This document shows, piece by piece, positions 9,526-18,360 of a DNA stretch of 64,000 nt. The DNA is from an uncultured Erythrobacter sp. Lineage in GTDB: Bacteria > Pseudomonadota > Alphaproteobacteria > Sphingomonadales > Sphingomonadaceae. Each line of letters begins with the position of its first letter. Within the stretch, counting starts at the first letter, position 1. The notes under the pieces were generated by a model. That model did not search any database. It saw only the letters and a list, made by a program, of their open reading frames with translations, and was not told the DNA's origin. The position numbers were made by a program, and so were the translations under genes. The DNA is taken from positions 62,001 through 126,000 of the forward strand of contig NZ_CANMIJ010000002.1 in the NCBI RefSeq assembly GCF_947497915.1, in the 5' to 3' direction.

Positions 9526-9891
9526 ATGGACAGGCGACATTTCATAGTCATGGCGACAGGGTCGGCAGTCGCGCTTGCAGGGGGTGCAGTGCTGAGCAGC
9601 CCAGTGGTTCGTCCTGTTACAGCAATCGCCACGCCCCGTGATCAGCATAATAGAACAATCGCTCTGATGAGACCTCCTAAAAGGCAGCGTCCAGTCGTTG
9701 CTGTGTTAGCAGATCACCGAGGTAGTGAAACAACTGACTTCATTGTTCCTTGGAGTGTCCTGACACGGTCAGGCGTCTGCGACGTAAAAACAGTGGGCAC
9801 ACGGAGCGGTCCCATAAAGCTGGTTCCGGCGCTCACGATCAATGTTGAACTATCGACAATGGATTTTGACGAACAATTTCCAACCGGAGCT
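9526..9891 (+). pseudogene. DJ-1/PfpI-family protein truncated by IS6 insertion
   Basis: It starts at the ATG at 9526 with AAGGA about 10 bases upstream. The first residues, MDRRHFIVMATGSAVALAGG, resemble a twin-arginine-style export signal. The next ~90 residues (VVAVLADHRGSETTDF ... VKTVGTRSGPIKLVPALTI) match the N-terminal half of DJ-1/PfpI proteins. The frame then enters the IS end at 9892 and continues about 25 codons of IS sequence. Nothing resembling the missing half appears on the far side of the IS at 10734, so the 3' part was lost, not merely interrupted. Confidence 0.82.
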
Positions 9892-10733
9892 GGTGCTGTC
9901 AGTCTAATCGCAACTAGTCTCCGATCGGCGCAGCTATCCCTTACCGGATGTCAGTTCAGGCCATGAGATTTTGCCACTCAGCCAGTGCGGCTGAGCGGGA
10001 GGTCTTGTAGGTTTCTCTGTCGACTAGATGACGTTGGGCGTTGAAGTGATTGTGGACGTTGGCATGGACGGAAGCGAACTTTTGTAAGCTCTTCATCTGT
10101 CGAAACCTTAGCATCGCCCTCTCTCGTCGTCGGAACGGTAAGTGCGAATTCTCCGCTCGGTTGTTAGCCCAGCGTCCCACCTCCTGTTTGTCCGTGTTGC
10201 CTAGCTCACGCATCGCCGCTTTGTATGAGGTGAGACCGTCTGTGGTGATCTCTTTGGGCGAGCCATGGCGTTTCAGCGCCTTCCTCATGAAGCGCAGTGC
10301 TGCCTTTTTGTCGCGGGTCTTGGTGACATAACTCTCGAGGATTTCACCCTCCTGGTCCACCGCCCGCCACAGATAATGCAGCTCTCCATTGATCTTCACA
10401 TACACCTCGTCGAGGTGCCACTTCCACTGCCGGAAGCTTCGCATCCGGCTGACCCGCTGGCGTTGCACATCTGCTGCAAACAGGGGGCCGAACCGGTTCC
10501 ACCAATGGCGCACCGTCTCGTGACAAATGTCGATCCCGCGCTCTGAAAGTAGGTCTTCGACATTCCGCAGGCTCAGCGGGAATCGTACATACATCATCAC
10601 GACCAGACGGATAATCTCCGGTGAAGAATTGAAATAGCGGAACGGACTGGCAGGTTTCTTGGGTCTGGGCATGACCTCTGCCCTAGCCCAATCGCCTCAA
10701 ACCTCAATCAGGTGCATTTGCTCTGACAGTGCC
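9892..10733 (-). mobile_element. IS6-family insertion sequence, copy 2 (intact transposase)
   Basis: This is an 842-bp element. The left end starts GGTGCTGTCAGTCTAAT and the right end stops TGCTCTGACAGTGCC, giving imperfect terminal inverted repeats. The flanks (CCGGAGCT left, GCTGACCG right) are not an 8-bp target duplication. Together with the truncated PfpI gene on the left and an unrelated lipoprotein gene on the right, this points to IS-mediated deletion or replicative rearrangement. It is directly oriented with copy 1, so the 993-10733 interval has the form of an IS6 compound transposon. Confidence 0.9.
9956..10672 (-). CDS. IS6-family transposase
   Basis: The 238-residue DDE transposase has the usual length for the IS6/IS26 group. 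An N-terminal HTH region (EDLLSERGIDICHETVRHWW) is followed by the catalytic core: Asp in WHLDEVYVKINGE, Asp in ITTDGLTSYK, and Glu in RAENSHLPFRRRER. The gene fills the element between its terminal repeats. IS6 enzymes act by replicative transposition and form cointegrates, and they mobilise DNA lying next to a single IS copy. This is the only clearly intact member of its subtype in the window and could act on the degenerate copy 1. Confidence 0.95.
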   Translation of the reverse strand: MPRPKKPASPFRYFNSSPEIIRLVVMMYVRFPLSLRNVEDLLSERGIDICHETVRHWWNRFGPLFAADVQRQRVSRMRSFRQWKWHLDEVYVKINGELHYLWRAVDQEGEILESYVTKTRDKKAALRFMRKALKRHGSPKEITTDGLTSYKAAMRELGNTDKQEVGRWANNRAENSHLPFRRRERAMLRFRQMKSLQKFASVHANVHNHFNAQRHLVDRETYKTSRSAALAEWQNLMA

Positions 10734-10746
10734 GCTGACCGGTCAA

Positions 10747-11082
10747 TCAGCTACCGGCTTCGGCCATTTGCGCTGCAAGTTGATCCACACAAAAGTTCAA
10801 TGCTTCATCACTTGCTGCTTCATCGGGCTGAACCTCAGAAGTGAACGACCCATTCTCCAAGAGGCGGTCGATTGAGCAATCACAGACTTGTTTTATCGCT
10901 TCTTCAGGCGCTCCGCTTCCGATCATGCTCATTGATGCCGCTATAGTGCATTGGCGTTTTGCCGAATTGATATTGAGCTGGCTTGGCGGGCTGGCCGCAA
11001 CATCGGTATCTTCTTCTGTTTCTGCATTAGGGCCGCACGCTGCGAGAGCGATTACTAGCAGCATCGAAGCAAGGATTTTCAT
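10747..11082 (-). CDS. Small lipoprotein
   Basis: The 111-residue protein has a lipoprotein signal (MKILASMLLVIALAACG) with lipobox LAAC, so Cys16 would be acylated and the protein anchored in the cell envelope. The mature part is acidic near its start and contains further cysteines, including a CDC pair (VCDCSIDRLLE). A good ribosome-binding site, AGGAGA, precedes the ATG at 11082. I do not recognise the family. Its 3' end sits 13 bp from IS copy 2, so the original downstream DNA is gone. Confidence 0.8.
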   Translation of the reverse strand: MKILASMLLVIALAACGPNAETEEDTDVAASPPSQLNINSAKRQCTIAASMSMIGSGAPEEAIKQVCDCSIDRLLENGSFTSEVQPDEAASDEALNFCVDQLAAQMAEAGS

Positions 11083-11158
11083 GTCAGTCTCCTAATCGAG
11101 AGGTAAATGTCTAGAATTGTTTGAATAGTGGGAGAGCGATCTCGCAACGGACGAGCCG

Positions 11159-14100
11159 TTAAAAGCCGAAAGATATTCCGGCGCGAACCCCTTTGTTCTC
11201 GAAACCATCGGCCCCAATCCCGTCGTAGAAGCCGGAGATTGATGCGCGGAAAGCGCCGTCGCCAACCAGATCGAGGCCGCCTTCGACGCGACCGCGGAAA
11301 TCGCCGAAAGTATCAGTAAATGTGCCTGGCAGCAGGTTAGCGAGCGCCGCATCCGGTGCGGTGCCAAACGTGTAGATACCTTCCACTTGCGCATATGGGC
11401 GCAGATTGATTGTACCCTTAGTCTCAATGATATGGCTGAGGCGTGGCCGGAAGCTGACGTCACCCTGATCCACGGTCTGTGATGGGATCGTGATGCCGAG
11501 ACTGTCTGTGTAGGCCTTCTGGTCTTCGCTGAGATATCTTACGGTAAGTTCAGGCCGGAAGGTCGTGGCTTTGCCCAAGCCGAATTGCCCGGCGAGGGAG
11601 CCGGAATACAGGCTGCGGCTGGTTTCGAAGGCGTCACGTTGCCCATTTAGTGGAGACACGACGTTGTCTGATGTGCCCCAAGCTGCCCGCGCTTCGAGGA
11701 ACAATTCCTCGGTCAGTTTCGCGGTCACATAAGGGCCGACCATATAGCCGTCGCCCTCGGCTTCACCTGCCTTAAGTGTGTCACGATCACTGAATTCGTC
11801 GAATTGCAGGATTGCGCCGATCAACAGGTTTTCATTGACTTTGATGTCAGCACCCAAGTGAATGATGCTAAAATCTGCTTCTTGACCAGCAATCTCCGCA
11901 CGGCTGAATGATGCTTCCGCCCAGAGGTCAAAGACTCGCTGATTGTCTCCACCCAATGCCATGGCAAGGCTGCTAGAGAAGCGTGCCTGTCCCGGCATCA
12001 AGGTCGCCTCGATCGGTAGGTGTTCTGCACCTGGCACAGGGATGCCATAGGCGCTTACGGAACCTGATCGGCCCGCGCCTTGCTCAGCAAGCCGATCAAT
12101 GCGGCGCTGAAGATCAGGTTGATTGGCCAGAATGAGCGCGTTGCGCCCCGTCAAATAGTTGAAGATCGCAACCTGAGCTGCCTCCCGCGAGTTGGCTGCT
12201 GTGAATGTACACGTCACATCTTCGCCCGCAGCAAGTTCGATCGTCGCGGTACGGCTCGCGACATCGCCGAGCGAATCCGCGTCAGAACACGTGATGTCTG
12301 TGACGGCGATACCACTTGCCGAAAGATCCGATGCGGTGACGGAATAGGTGCCAACGGGGACAAGCTGCGCAGTTACCTCTGCCGTGCCGTTATTCGTCGT
12401 GACACTTGTTGAAAGCGCTGCGAGGCTCGAGGCGAACGTCACTTGGGTATCGGTGCCCACGATGCGCTGGATAATAGTAATCGATCCCACGGCGCGCACT
12501 TCAATGCTAACTTCGTCGGTTGAGCTCAATGTGCCATCGCTAACCGTAAGGGCGAACGTGACTGTCCCGTTTGCCTGAGGCGCAACAAAGCTTGGCTCGG
12601 CGCTGTTGCTGTCGGACAGCGTTACAGCTGGGCCACTTGTCTGAACCCAACTGTATGAAAGCGTGTCCCCATCGGGATCACTGGAGGCGGTTCCATCCAG
12701 AGTCACAGTCTGGCCCGCATCGATCGGCCCCTGATCAGCGCCTGCATCTGCTAAAGGGCCGCGGTTGGCCAGGACTGTGATAGACACGCTGTCACTGTTG
12801 CTTGTGCGCGCTTGTGCAGTGCCTCCGATCCCGTCGTCGACGACAAGCTGGAATTCGAGGACTTGATCGGCAGCCGTCGAGGCTGGCGCAGTGAAGGTAG
12901 GCTGTGCAGCATTGGGGTTGCTGAGCGTCACAACGGGGCCGGATGTCTGGGTCCAACTATACGTTAGCGGGTCCCCTTCCGGATCGGTCGAGGCGGTACC
13001 ATCCAGCGTAACCAACGCACTGCCGGTCACATCCTGATCCAATCCCGCATCTGCTGTTGGCGCAGTGTTAGCGAGCAGCGTGGCTGTGGCTGTATCAGTC
13101 CCGGTTTCGTCAAATGTGTCGGTGGCCCGTAGTTCAAACGACAGTGTTTGATTGACCCCAGCTCCTCCTGCAGGGGCCGTAAATGTGGTGACAGCAGCAC
13201 TAGAATCCGCGATTGTTCCGCTCGACCCGCCGGTTTGCACCCACTGATAGATTATGGCGTCGCCTTCTGGATCAGTCGTCGCCGAACCATCCAGTGTGAA
13301 AGTTGAATTGCCCGCAGCTGATGATGGCGTGATTGATGCAACCGCAACAGGAGCTTCGTTGCCAGCCACGGTGATTTCAACCGTGTCGGTGCTGACCACG
13401 GTGCCATCATCGGCGCGTAGCTCGAAGGACAAAACTTGATCGTTAAAGCCGCGCGCTGGCGCTGTAAAAGTCGGATTGAGTGTGTTGGGATCACTTAGAG
13501 TTACGGTTGGGCCGCTAGTCTGGACCCACGTCGTGGTCAGCGGGTCATTGTCGCTATCGCTGGCGCTGCCGGACAGTGTAACTGTACTGCCACCTGCGAT
13601 GTTCTGATCGGGGCCAGCATCTACCGTCGGAGCAGCATTGGGTAGTACTAGAGTATATGTCGTGGTTGTCGTGCTTGTTTCACCGGCCGCATCGGTGGCG
13701 CTGAACTCGAATACAAAGTCTGTTTGCTGCGTAACGCCAGGGAATGTCACATTGGTTGAAAGCGAATTCGGAGACGCAATACTGACTGTCGGACCAGAAA
13801 TTTGGGTCCACTGAGTGGCCAGGGCATCGCCATCAGCATCGCTTGCGGTGCCTGACAGGCTGGAAGTCGCTGTCGTGGCTAACTGAACGGGGATTGTCGC
13901 ATTCGGACCTGAAGATACTACAGGTGCATCATTTGCTGCCACGTCAACGCAACCACCCCCGGCGGCGATCAGGCTGCTGCGTGGGATGTTAACTGATCCG
14001 ATAATTGGCCCAGCCATTGAAGCTGTTGTATTGGAAGGGGTGTCCAAGACATTCACAACCCAGTCGCTTCTCGGAGCCGCGGCTGTAGCAAGGCTTACAG

Positions 14101-14392
14101 CGTAGGATGTGGTTTCGGTTTGACCAACCGGAACACTATCTCGGGCAGGAAGGTTGAAACGCTGACCAGTAGACGTATTGAAACCTAGTTGGTAAAAATC
14201 GTTGAACCCAACGTCATTGTTGACACCGGTAACGGTAAGGGTGACGTCAGCGACACAGACAGAACCACCTCTGACGTTATCTAAAGTGAGCGAGACGACA
14301 CTGGCCGCATGCGCCTGATTTGGAATCGAAGCTATTGCGATCAAAGCACTTGCGCTTAGCAGGGCACTTTTTGAAATCCTGAAGTTCATCAT
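11159..14392 (-). CDS. Autotransporter with PKD-like repeat passenger
   Basis: The 1077-residue protein has a signal peptide ending near NQAHA. The passenger contains five PKD/Ig-like modules of ~95 residues, each opening with a variant of APxxxAGxDQ and carrying DPxGDxLxYxWxQTSGP. A C-terminal region of ~280 residues has alternating beta-strand character and a terminal aromatic residue (AGISFGF), as in type V autotransporter beta-barrels. It should be displayed on the cell surface and could act in adhesion or matrix contact. The ribosome-binding site GGGAGG lies 9 bases before the ATG at 14392. The two-component genes just upstream are plausible regulators. Confidence 0.82.
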   Translation of the reverse strand: MMNFRISKSALLSASALIAIASIPNQAHAASVVSLTLDNVRGGSVCVADVTLTVTGVNNDVGFNDFYQLGFNTSTGQRFNLPARDSVPVGQTETTSYAVSLATAAAPRSDWVVNVLDTPSNTTASMAGPIIGSVNIPRSSLIAAGGGCVDVAANDAPVVSSGPNATIPVQLATTATSSLSGTASDADGDALATQWTQISGPTVSIASPNSLSTNVTFPGVTQQTDFVFEFSATDAAGETSTTTTTYTLVLPNAAPTVDAGPDQNIAGGSTVTLSGSASDSDNDPLTTTWVQTSGPTVTLSDPNTLNPTFTAPARGFNDQVLSFELRADDGTVVSTDTVEITVAGNEAPVAVASITPSSAAGNSTFTLDGSATTDPEGDAIIYQWVQTGGSSGTIADSSAAVTTFTAPAGGAGVNQTLSFELRATDTFDETGTDTATATLLANTAPTADAGLDQDVTGSALVTLDGTASTDPEGDPLTYSWTQTSGPVVTLSNPNAAQPTFTAPASTAADQVLEFQLVVDDGIGGTAQARTSNSDSVSITVLANRGPLADAGADQGPIDAGQTVTLDGTASSDPDGDTLSYSWVQTSGPAVTLSDSNSAEPSFVAPQANGTVTFALTVSDGTLSSTDEVSIEVRAVGSITIIQRIVGTDTQVTFASSLAALSTSVTTNNGTAEVTAQLVPVGTYSVTASDLSASGIAVTDITCSDADSLGDVASRTATIELAAGEDVTCTFTAANSREAAQVAIFNYLTGRNALILANQPDLQRRIDRLAEQGAGRSGSVSAYGIPVPGAEHLPIEATLMPGQARFSSSLAMALGGDNQRVFDLWAEASFSRAEIAGQEADFSIIHLGADIKVNENLLIGAILQFDEFSDRDTLKAGEAEGDGYMVGPYVTAKLTEELFLEARAAWGTSDNVVSPLNGQRDAFETSRSLYSGSLAGQFGLGKATTFRPELTVRYLSEDQKAYTDSLGITIPSQTVDQGDVSFRPRLSHIIETKGTINLRPYAQVEGIYTFGTAPDAALANLLPGTFTDTFGDFRGRVEGGLDLVGDGAFRASISGFYDGIGADGFENKGVRAGISFGF

Positions 14393-14506
14393 GGCTATTC
14401 GCCTCCCTATTCATTTGTCCGGGAGACTTAATTGGAGCTAACAAGAGTCGGCATGCCACGCGCATGGCACCATATGTGTGGCAGGCGCTTGTTCAGCGGA
14501 GAGAAA

Positions 14507-15184
14507 TCAGACTTTGAGTTGGCCGGTCTTCATCGCTTCGTACACCGCCTCGCCGCGCGAATGCACGGCAAGCTTGCGATAAATCGACTTCACATGATTG
14601 CCCACGGTGAGAGGTGAAATGCCCAGACTGCGCGCGGCGTCTTTGTAGCTTTCCCCTTTGGCAAACAACTGAAGCAGTTCGACCTCGCGCGGGGTTAGGC
14701 CGGCATCTTCTTTCGCTACTTGCTCCACCTGTACGGTGGGTTCGTGACGTAGCCGGTCGAGGAGGTATACCGCCGCAGCCGAACTGATCGGAGCGCCCCC
14801 GGCCAAAGTTGCCTCAATCCCGTCCAGAATTTGCTGGATTGAGCTGTCTTTTAGCAGGTATCCGTCTGCACCAGCTCGGATAGCTTCGACTACGGTTTCT
14901 CGATCACCAAAGCTTGTCACAACCAGAATTTTCGCGTCGCATGTGTTGCGGATCTCAGGGATGAAATCCAAGCCATTGCCATCGGGCAGACCGATATCAA
15001 GAAGCACCAAGTCAGGTTTCTGTTGCTGCGCGAACAACTGCCGCGCCTTCGCCAGACTTGAGACGACGCCGCCCAGGTCCAAACCGTCCTGATCGCTTAG
15101 AATTTCGATAAAGTGCTCTCGGACTACGGCATCGTCTTCGACGATTGCGATCCGATGATTCCAGTTGCGGGCCGAATTGATCAT
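14507..15184 (-). CDS. NarL/FixJ-family response regulator
   Basis: A receiver domain (acidic pocket EDD, phospho-acceptor Asp63 in LVLLDIGLPDGNG, Lys in YLLKDSS) is followed by a LuxR-type HTH (LTPREVELLQLFAKGESYKD ... VGNHVKSIYRKL). From the ATG at 15184 it has 225 residues; ATG at 15205 or GTG at 15247 would extend it by 7 or 21. It lies just downstream of the histidine kinase on the same strand and forms a two-component pair with it. Likely targets are neighbouring envelope genes, such as the PKD autotransporter downstream; this is inference from position. Confidence 0.9.
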   Translation of the reverse strand: MINSARNWNHRIAIVEDDAVVREHFIEILSDQDGLDLGGVVSSLAKARQLFAQQQKPDLVLLDIGLPDGNGLDFIPEIRNTCDAKILVVTSFGDRETVVEAIRAGADGYLLKDSSIQQILDGIEATLAGGAPISSAAAVYLLDRLRHEPTVQVEQVAKEDAGLTPREVELLQLFAKGESYKDAARSLGISPLTVGNHVKSIYRKLAVHSRGEAVYEAMKTGQLKV

Positions 15185-15274
15185 AGGGCTGTCGATTTCC
15201 TGCATTGGATGCAAGGGATAGGGAACCGAACCGGCATACACCAGCACCGCATATGTGGCATCTTGCTGCGCACA

Positions 15275-17197
15275 CTACTCACCATCTTTCGGAAAGCGAA
15301 CACGCACCACACCGCCTTGCGCTGTCGCCGGATCAACGAATTCCACTTCGCCGTTTTCCCGCTGCGCTCTGGCTTGCATATTCTCCAAGCCATGGCCCCC
15401 TAGGCGAGGCCCTGCAATGCCGCTCCCGTTATCCCGTATTTCAATTTCGAGCATGGCATTGTCGCTAGATGCGCAGTCAATTTTTATAGCAATCTTGTCG
15501 CCGCCGGAATGCCGCAATGCGTTGGTTACGGCTTCTTGGATAATGCGGAAAAGCTGCAACGTTTTGCGAGGCGCAAATGTAGGAAGAGTGTCCGCTATTC
15601 GATTTTCCCACGAAAATTCGAAGCCTGCATCCTCGACCCGAGGCTGCAATCGGGTTCTAAATCCGGTGAGCGCCACACCAAGCGAGTCTCCGACAGAGTC
15701 CATGGAATCAATCATCAGGCGAAGTTCGTCGATGACTTGCTGCAAACCCTCTGCAATCTTTGCCGGCTCCGCTTTGCCTCGCCGCGCAGCCAAGAGCATT
15801 CCCATCAACTGGCTTCCCATTCCGTCATGCATGTCGCGCATAATCCGTTGACGTTCTTCACCGAAAGCCTGCTCGCGCACCAACAGTGTTTCACGCGCAT
15901 GGGCTTCTGCCAATTCAGCTTCACGAACATAGAGCTTTTGTTGGAGCAGCGCGCTGATTTGCTGCGCCGACCGGAACAGATGGAAGCGGCCTGCGAAAAA
16001 TGCGGTTGCGAGAGCAAGGAGTATGATCGGCTGCGATTTCTGCAGATATCCGATATTTGTCCCGTCCGAGATGACATCGAATAGGAACATGCCGCTTAGG
16101 AATAGCAGCATCAGCAACAATGCCCCCTCCCAAATCCGTTCCTCGCGGGGATTTGTGATGAAATGCCACAGCAAGCGAATGACGGTTACCGCCACCAGGG
16201 CAGTACCGGCATAGTTCATCACAGTTTCGCCTACTGCAAAGGAACTTGCGGTTTGTGAAAGCAGCATTTCATAGCCGAGAAAAGCGGCCAAAATCAGAAA
16301 TAGTCCGATCAAAAACGGTTGGAAATAGCGCCAGGCTTTCCGGGTCCAGCTGTCGATAAAGCAGGGCCAGCAGATACTCAGGAACAGATACGATACGGCA
16401 AAAGACCAGGATCTTGCCCACGGACCCCCGGGGAATGTGCTGAGGATTGGTATTGTCGTGTAAATGCCCCAGGTCGCAAGCAAAGCGAAAAGCCAAAGAG
16501 CAATCCGGCGCTCGCTGGATCGGGCTGCGACGGCCCCGACAAGAAGGGCAAGCGTCAACGTCAATGCTGCGGTGATGACGCGAAAGTCCGATTGCAAAAA
16601 CTCGTTCCAGCTTTGCTTCGCGGTTGTGTCTGCATAATCGCCGAGCATTGGCGGCGCGATAAACACTTCCCTATCGCTGGCAACGAGAGCAATGATTGAG
16701 ACTGTGTTTGTCCCTTCCCGTAACATTGCGGGAGGAATTTGACCGATCTGAACAAGATTGCCCCTGTATGTCGGTTCGGTAAGCGCCATTGAGCCGCGTG
16801 AGGACACCAACTGGCCGTTTGCGAAATGGGATTTGTTATCAACGCGTGCAATGTCGAGAATTGCCAGCCCGGCTTCCGGCACTGCATCCAACTGGAATGT
16901 CGCTTTCGCAGCATACAGCCCTGCGGGTAACGCTTTAGGCGCAAGCGATTCTTCGACAAAATTGGCAGTTTCCAGCGCCTGCGCCGTCGGTGCCGATACA
17001 GGCGCGAATTCGACACTTTCAATTTCGATAAAGGCGACGGGGTCGGCGCGATAAGTCACGAAATTTGGATAGAACAACAACCAAAACCCGGCCTGAAGCG
17101 CGAGGAATGCGGCTAGCAACCTATACGCCGGATGCAGCTTACCTATCAATTCCATCACTTTAGCCACCATCATTACCCGAAGGGCATCGATAGCCAT
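15275..17197 (-). CDS. Membrane sensor histidine kinase, NarX/DesK class, 7TM sensor
   Basis: In this 640-residue kinase a first membrane segment (about 25-48) is followed by a periplasmic ~150-residue beta-rich domain with a 7TMR-DISM-like outline and about seven further membrane helices (190-410). A coiled-coil leads to a HisKA_3 dimerisation domain with His457 in RDMHDGMGSQ and an HATPase domain (EAVTNALRHS, DNGSGI, GGHGLENM). It phosphorylates the adjacent NarL-type regulator. The first ATG (17197) lacks a strong ribosome-binding site; ATG at 17173 or 17170 is possible. A 14-bp palindrome lies just upstream. Confidence 0.9.
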   Translation of the reverse strand: MAIDALRVMMVAKVMELIGKLHPAYRLLAAFLALQAGFWLLFYPNFVTYRADPVAFIEIESVEFAPVSAPTAQALETANFVEESLAPKALPAGLYAAKATFQLDAVPEAGLAILDIARVDNKSHFANGQLVSSRGSMALTEPTYRGNLVQIGQIPPAMLREGTNTVSIIALVASDREVFIAPPMLGDYADTTAKQSWNEFLQSDFRVITAALTLTLALLVGAVAARSSERRIALWLFALLATWGIYTTIPILSTFPGGPWARSWSFAVSYLFLSICWPCFIDSWTRKAWRYFQPFLIGLFLILAAFLGYEMLLSQTASSFAVGETVMNYAGTALVAVTVIRLLWHFITNPREERIWEGALLLMLLFLSGMFLFDVISDGTNIGYLQKSQPIILLALATAFFAGRFHLFRSAQQISALLQQKLYVREAELAEAHARETLLVREQAFGEERQRIMRDMHDGMGSQLMGMLLAARRGKAEPAKIAEGLQQVIDELRLMIDSMDSVGDSLGVALTGFRTRLQPRVEDAGFEFSWENRIADTLPTFAPRKTLQLFRIIQEAVTNALRHSGGDKIAIKIDCASSDNAMLEIEIRDNGSGIAGPRLGGHGLENMQARAQRENGEVEFVDPATAQGGVVRVRFPKDGE

Positions 17198-17210
17198 GAT
17201 TATGGTGGCT

Positions 17211-17240
17211 GGTAAACTGCCATGTTCATGGCAGTTTACC
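17211..17240. promoter_or_regulatory. 30-bp perfect palindrome between exported-protein gene and kinase gene
   Basis: Two 14-base arms (GGTAAACTGCCATG and its complement) are separated by 2 bases. It lies in the 61-bp gap between the stop at 17259 and the kinase start at 17197. No T-tract follows on the minus strand, so it is not a standard intrinsic terminator. A second inverted repeat (AGCCACCAT at 17162-17170, ATGGTGGCT at 17202-17210) spans the kinase start codon. It may be an operator, an RNA processing hairpin, or a translational control element. Confidence 0.7.
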
Positions 17241-17258
17241 TGAAGTACAACTCAGAGC

Positions 17259-18200
17259 TTACCGGATGTTCTCGCAGGCAATGCGTTTAGTGCTGTGGGA
17301 GTCGCGTCGGACACTCCCGCTCTTGTCGCGGAACATGGTGAAATCATAAAGGTTGCAGCGGGTTGGATTGTTTGGATCGCGCGCTGCAATTGCTGCATCT
17401 CTGCGCTGGCCGATGACGCGGCCATATTCAACCTTATCCCGCCACCCGCTCGTGACATTAATTTTTGCAATTTCCCATGGAATACCGCTTGTCTTCCAAG
17501 CCTGCCGGAACAGCGCCTCAGCGCCCTTGTCTTGTGTGACAGCAGTAGGCATTCGAACGTTGCGCGCCGCCGCGAGCTCGGCGGCATCCTCCGCATCCAA
17601 TGCCGCGTTCCGCGATCCGCCGATCTCATTTATCGCCACCGCTACTTTTTGGCGAGCGTTCGCATAGGATGTCTCGCGCGGGAAGAGCTTTTGCGCGGCG
17701 TACAAATAGGCATCATGGGCGATCAGGAAGTTAAAGGCGGCATCTGCTTTCCCGATACCGGGAATCAGCCGTTTTGCCTCTTTGATTTGATCATCTGTTG
17801 CGCCGGCTGCGCCGTCGTAGAAACCTTTCAACCCGCTCAGCATCGGATCACGCTGCGCCGAGGGGATCGAATCATACCTTCCGTCTGTGACCTTGTCGGC
17901 AAGAGCGCGATAATCCGCGACTTCGCGGTCAACGCGTTGGTTGTCGGCATCATCAACCGTCGTTGTGTCGATGGGATTGGCAAGCCTTTGCGTTTCCATG
18001 ATGAAATTCTGAATTGTATTGCGTCCCCGAGGCGGCCTGGGGCTCACCTGAGATTGAGTGCTGGTCGAAGTTCTCACGTTTGGCAGTGTGGGAAGAGTCG
18101 GCTTTTCGATCTTGGGGAGGCGAAGCTGAGCTTGCGCCTCGACACTCGTCAGTAGCGCGATTGGTGCAACCGCCAGTGATAGTATGACAAGGTGTTTCAA
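17259..18200 (-). CDS. Exported protein of unknown function
   Basis: The 313-residue protein begins with a signal peptide (MKHLVILSLAVAPIALLTSV ... AQA). A Pro/Thr/Ser-rich linker follows (LPKIEKPTLPTLPNV), then a largely helical, charged domain. The C-terminus carries two cysteines about 30 residues apart (TRCNLYDF and RIACENIR) that could form a disulfide. I recognise no catalytic motif or family. It is upstream of and co-directional with the two-component genes; a periplasmic partner of the sensor is possible but unproven. Confidence 0.65.
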   Translation of the reverse strand: MKHLVILSLAVAPIALLTSVEAQAQLRLPKIEKPTLPTLPNVRTSTSTQSQVSPRPPRGRNTIQNFIMETQRLANPIDTTTVDDADNQRVDREVADYRALADKVTDGRYDSIPSAQRDPMLSGLKGFYDGAAGATDDQIKEAKRLIPGIGKADAAFNFLIAHDAYLYAAQKLFPRETSYANARQKVAVAINEIGGSRNAALDAEDAAELAAARNVRMPTAVTQDKGAEALFRQAWKTSGIPWEIAKINVTSGWRDKVEYGRVIGQRRDAAIAARDPNNPTRCNLYDFTMFRDKSGSVRRDSHSTKRIACENIR

Positions 18201-18360
18201 CGTGGCTCTCCAAAGTCATTGATGAATCCGGAACAGCTTGCTGGGTTAAGGAACACTCGCCCATGCCATAGGTATGGAGGGGGTAAGGAGAATGGTTTGG
18301 CGTGAGAGGACCATACCTTTGGCATTTTGCTTGGTTACGAATTCGGCGAGCTTTGCTTTC

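Noticed and set aside
9884..10741. 8-bp target duplication around IS copy 2
   Set aside because: Flanks CCGGAGCT and GCTGACCG differ; copies 1 and 3 also lack matching flanks.
15185..15247. Longer response-regulator N-terminus from GTG 15247
   Set aside because: The added residues (VYAGSVPYPLHP) do not resemble receiver domains; an internal ATG at 15184 fits better, though not decisively.
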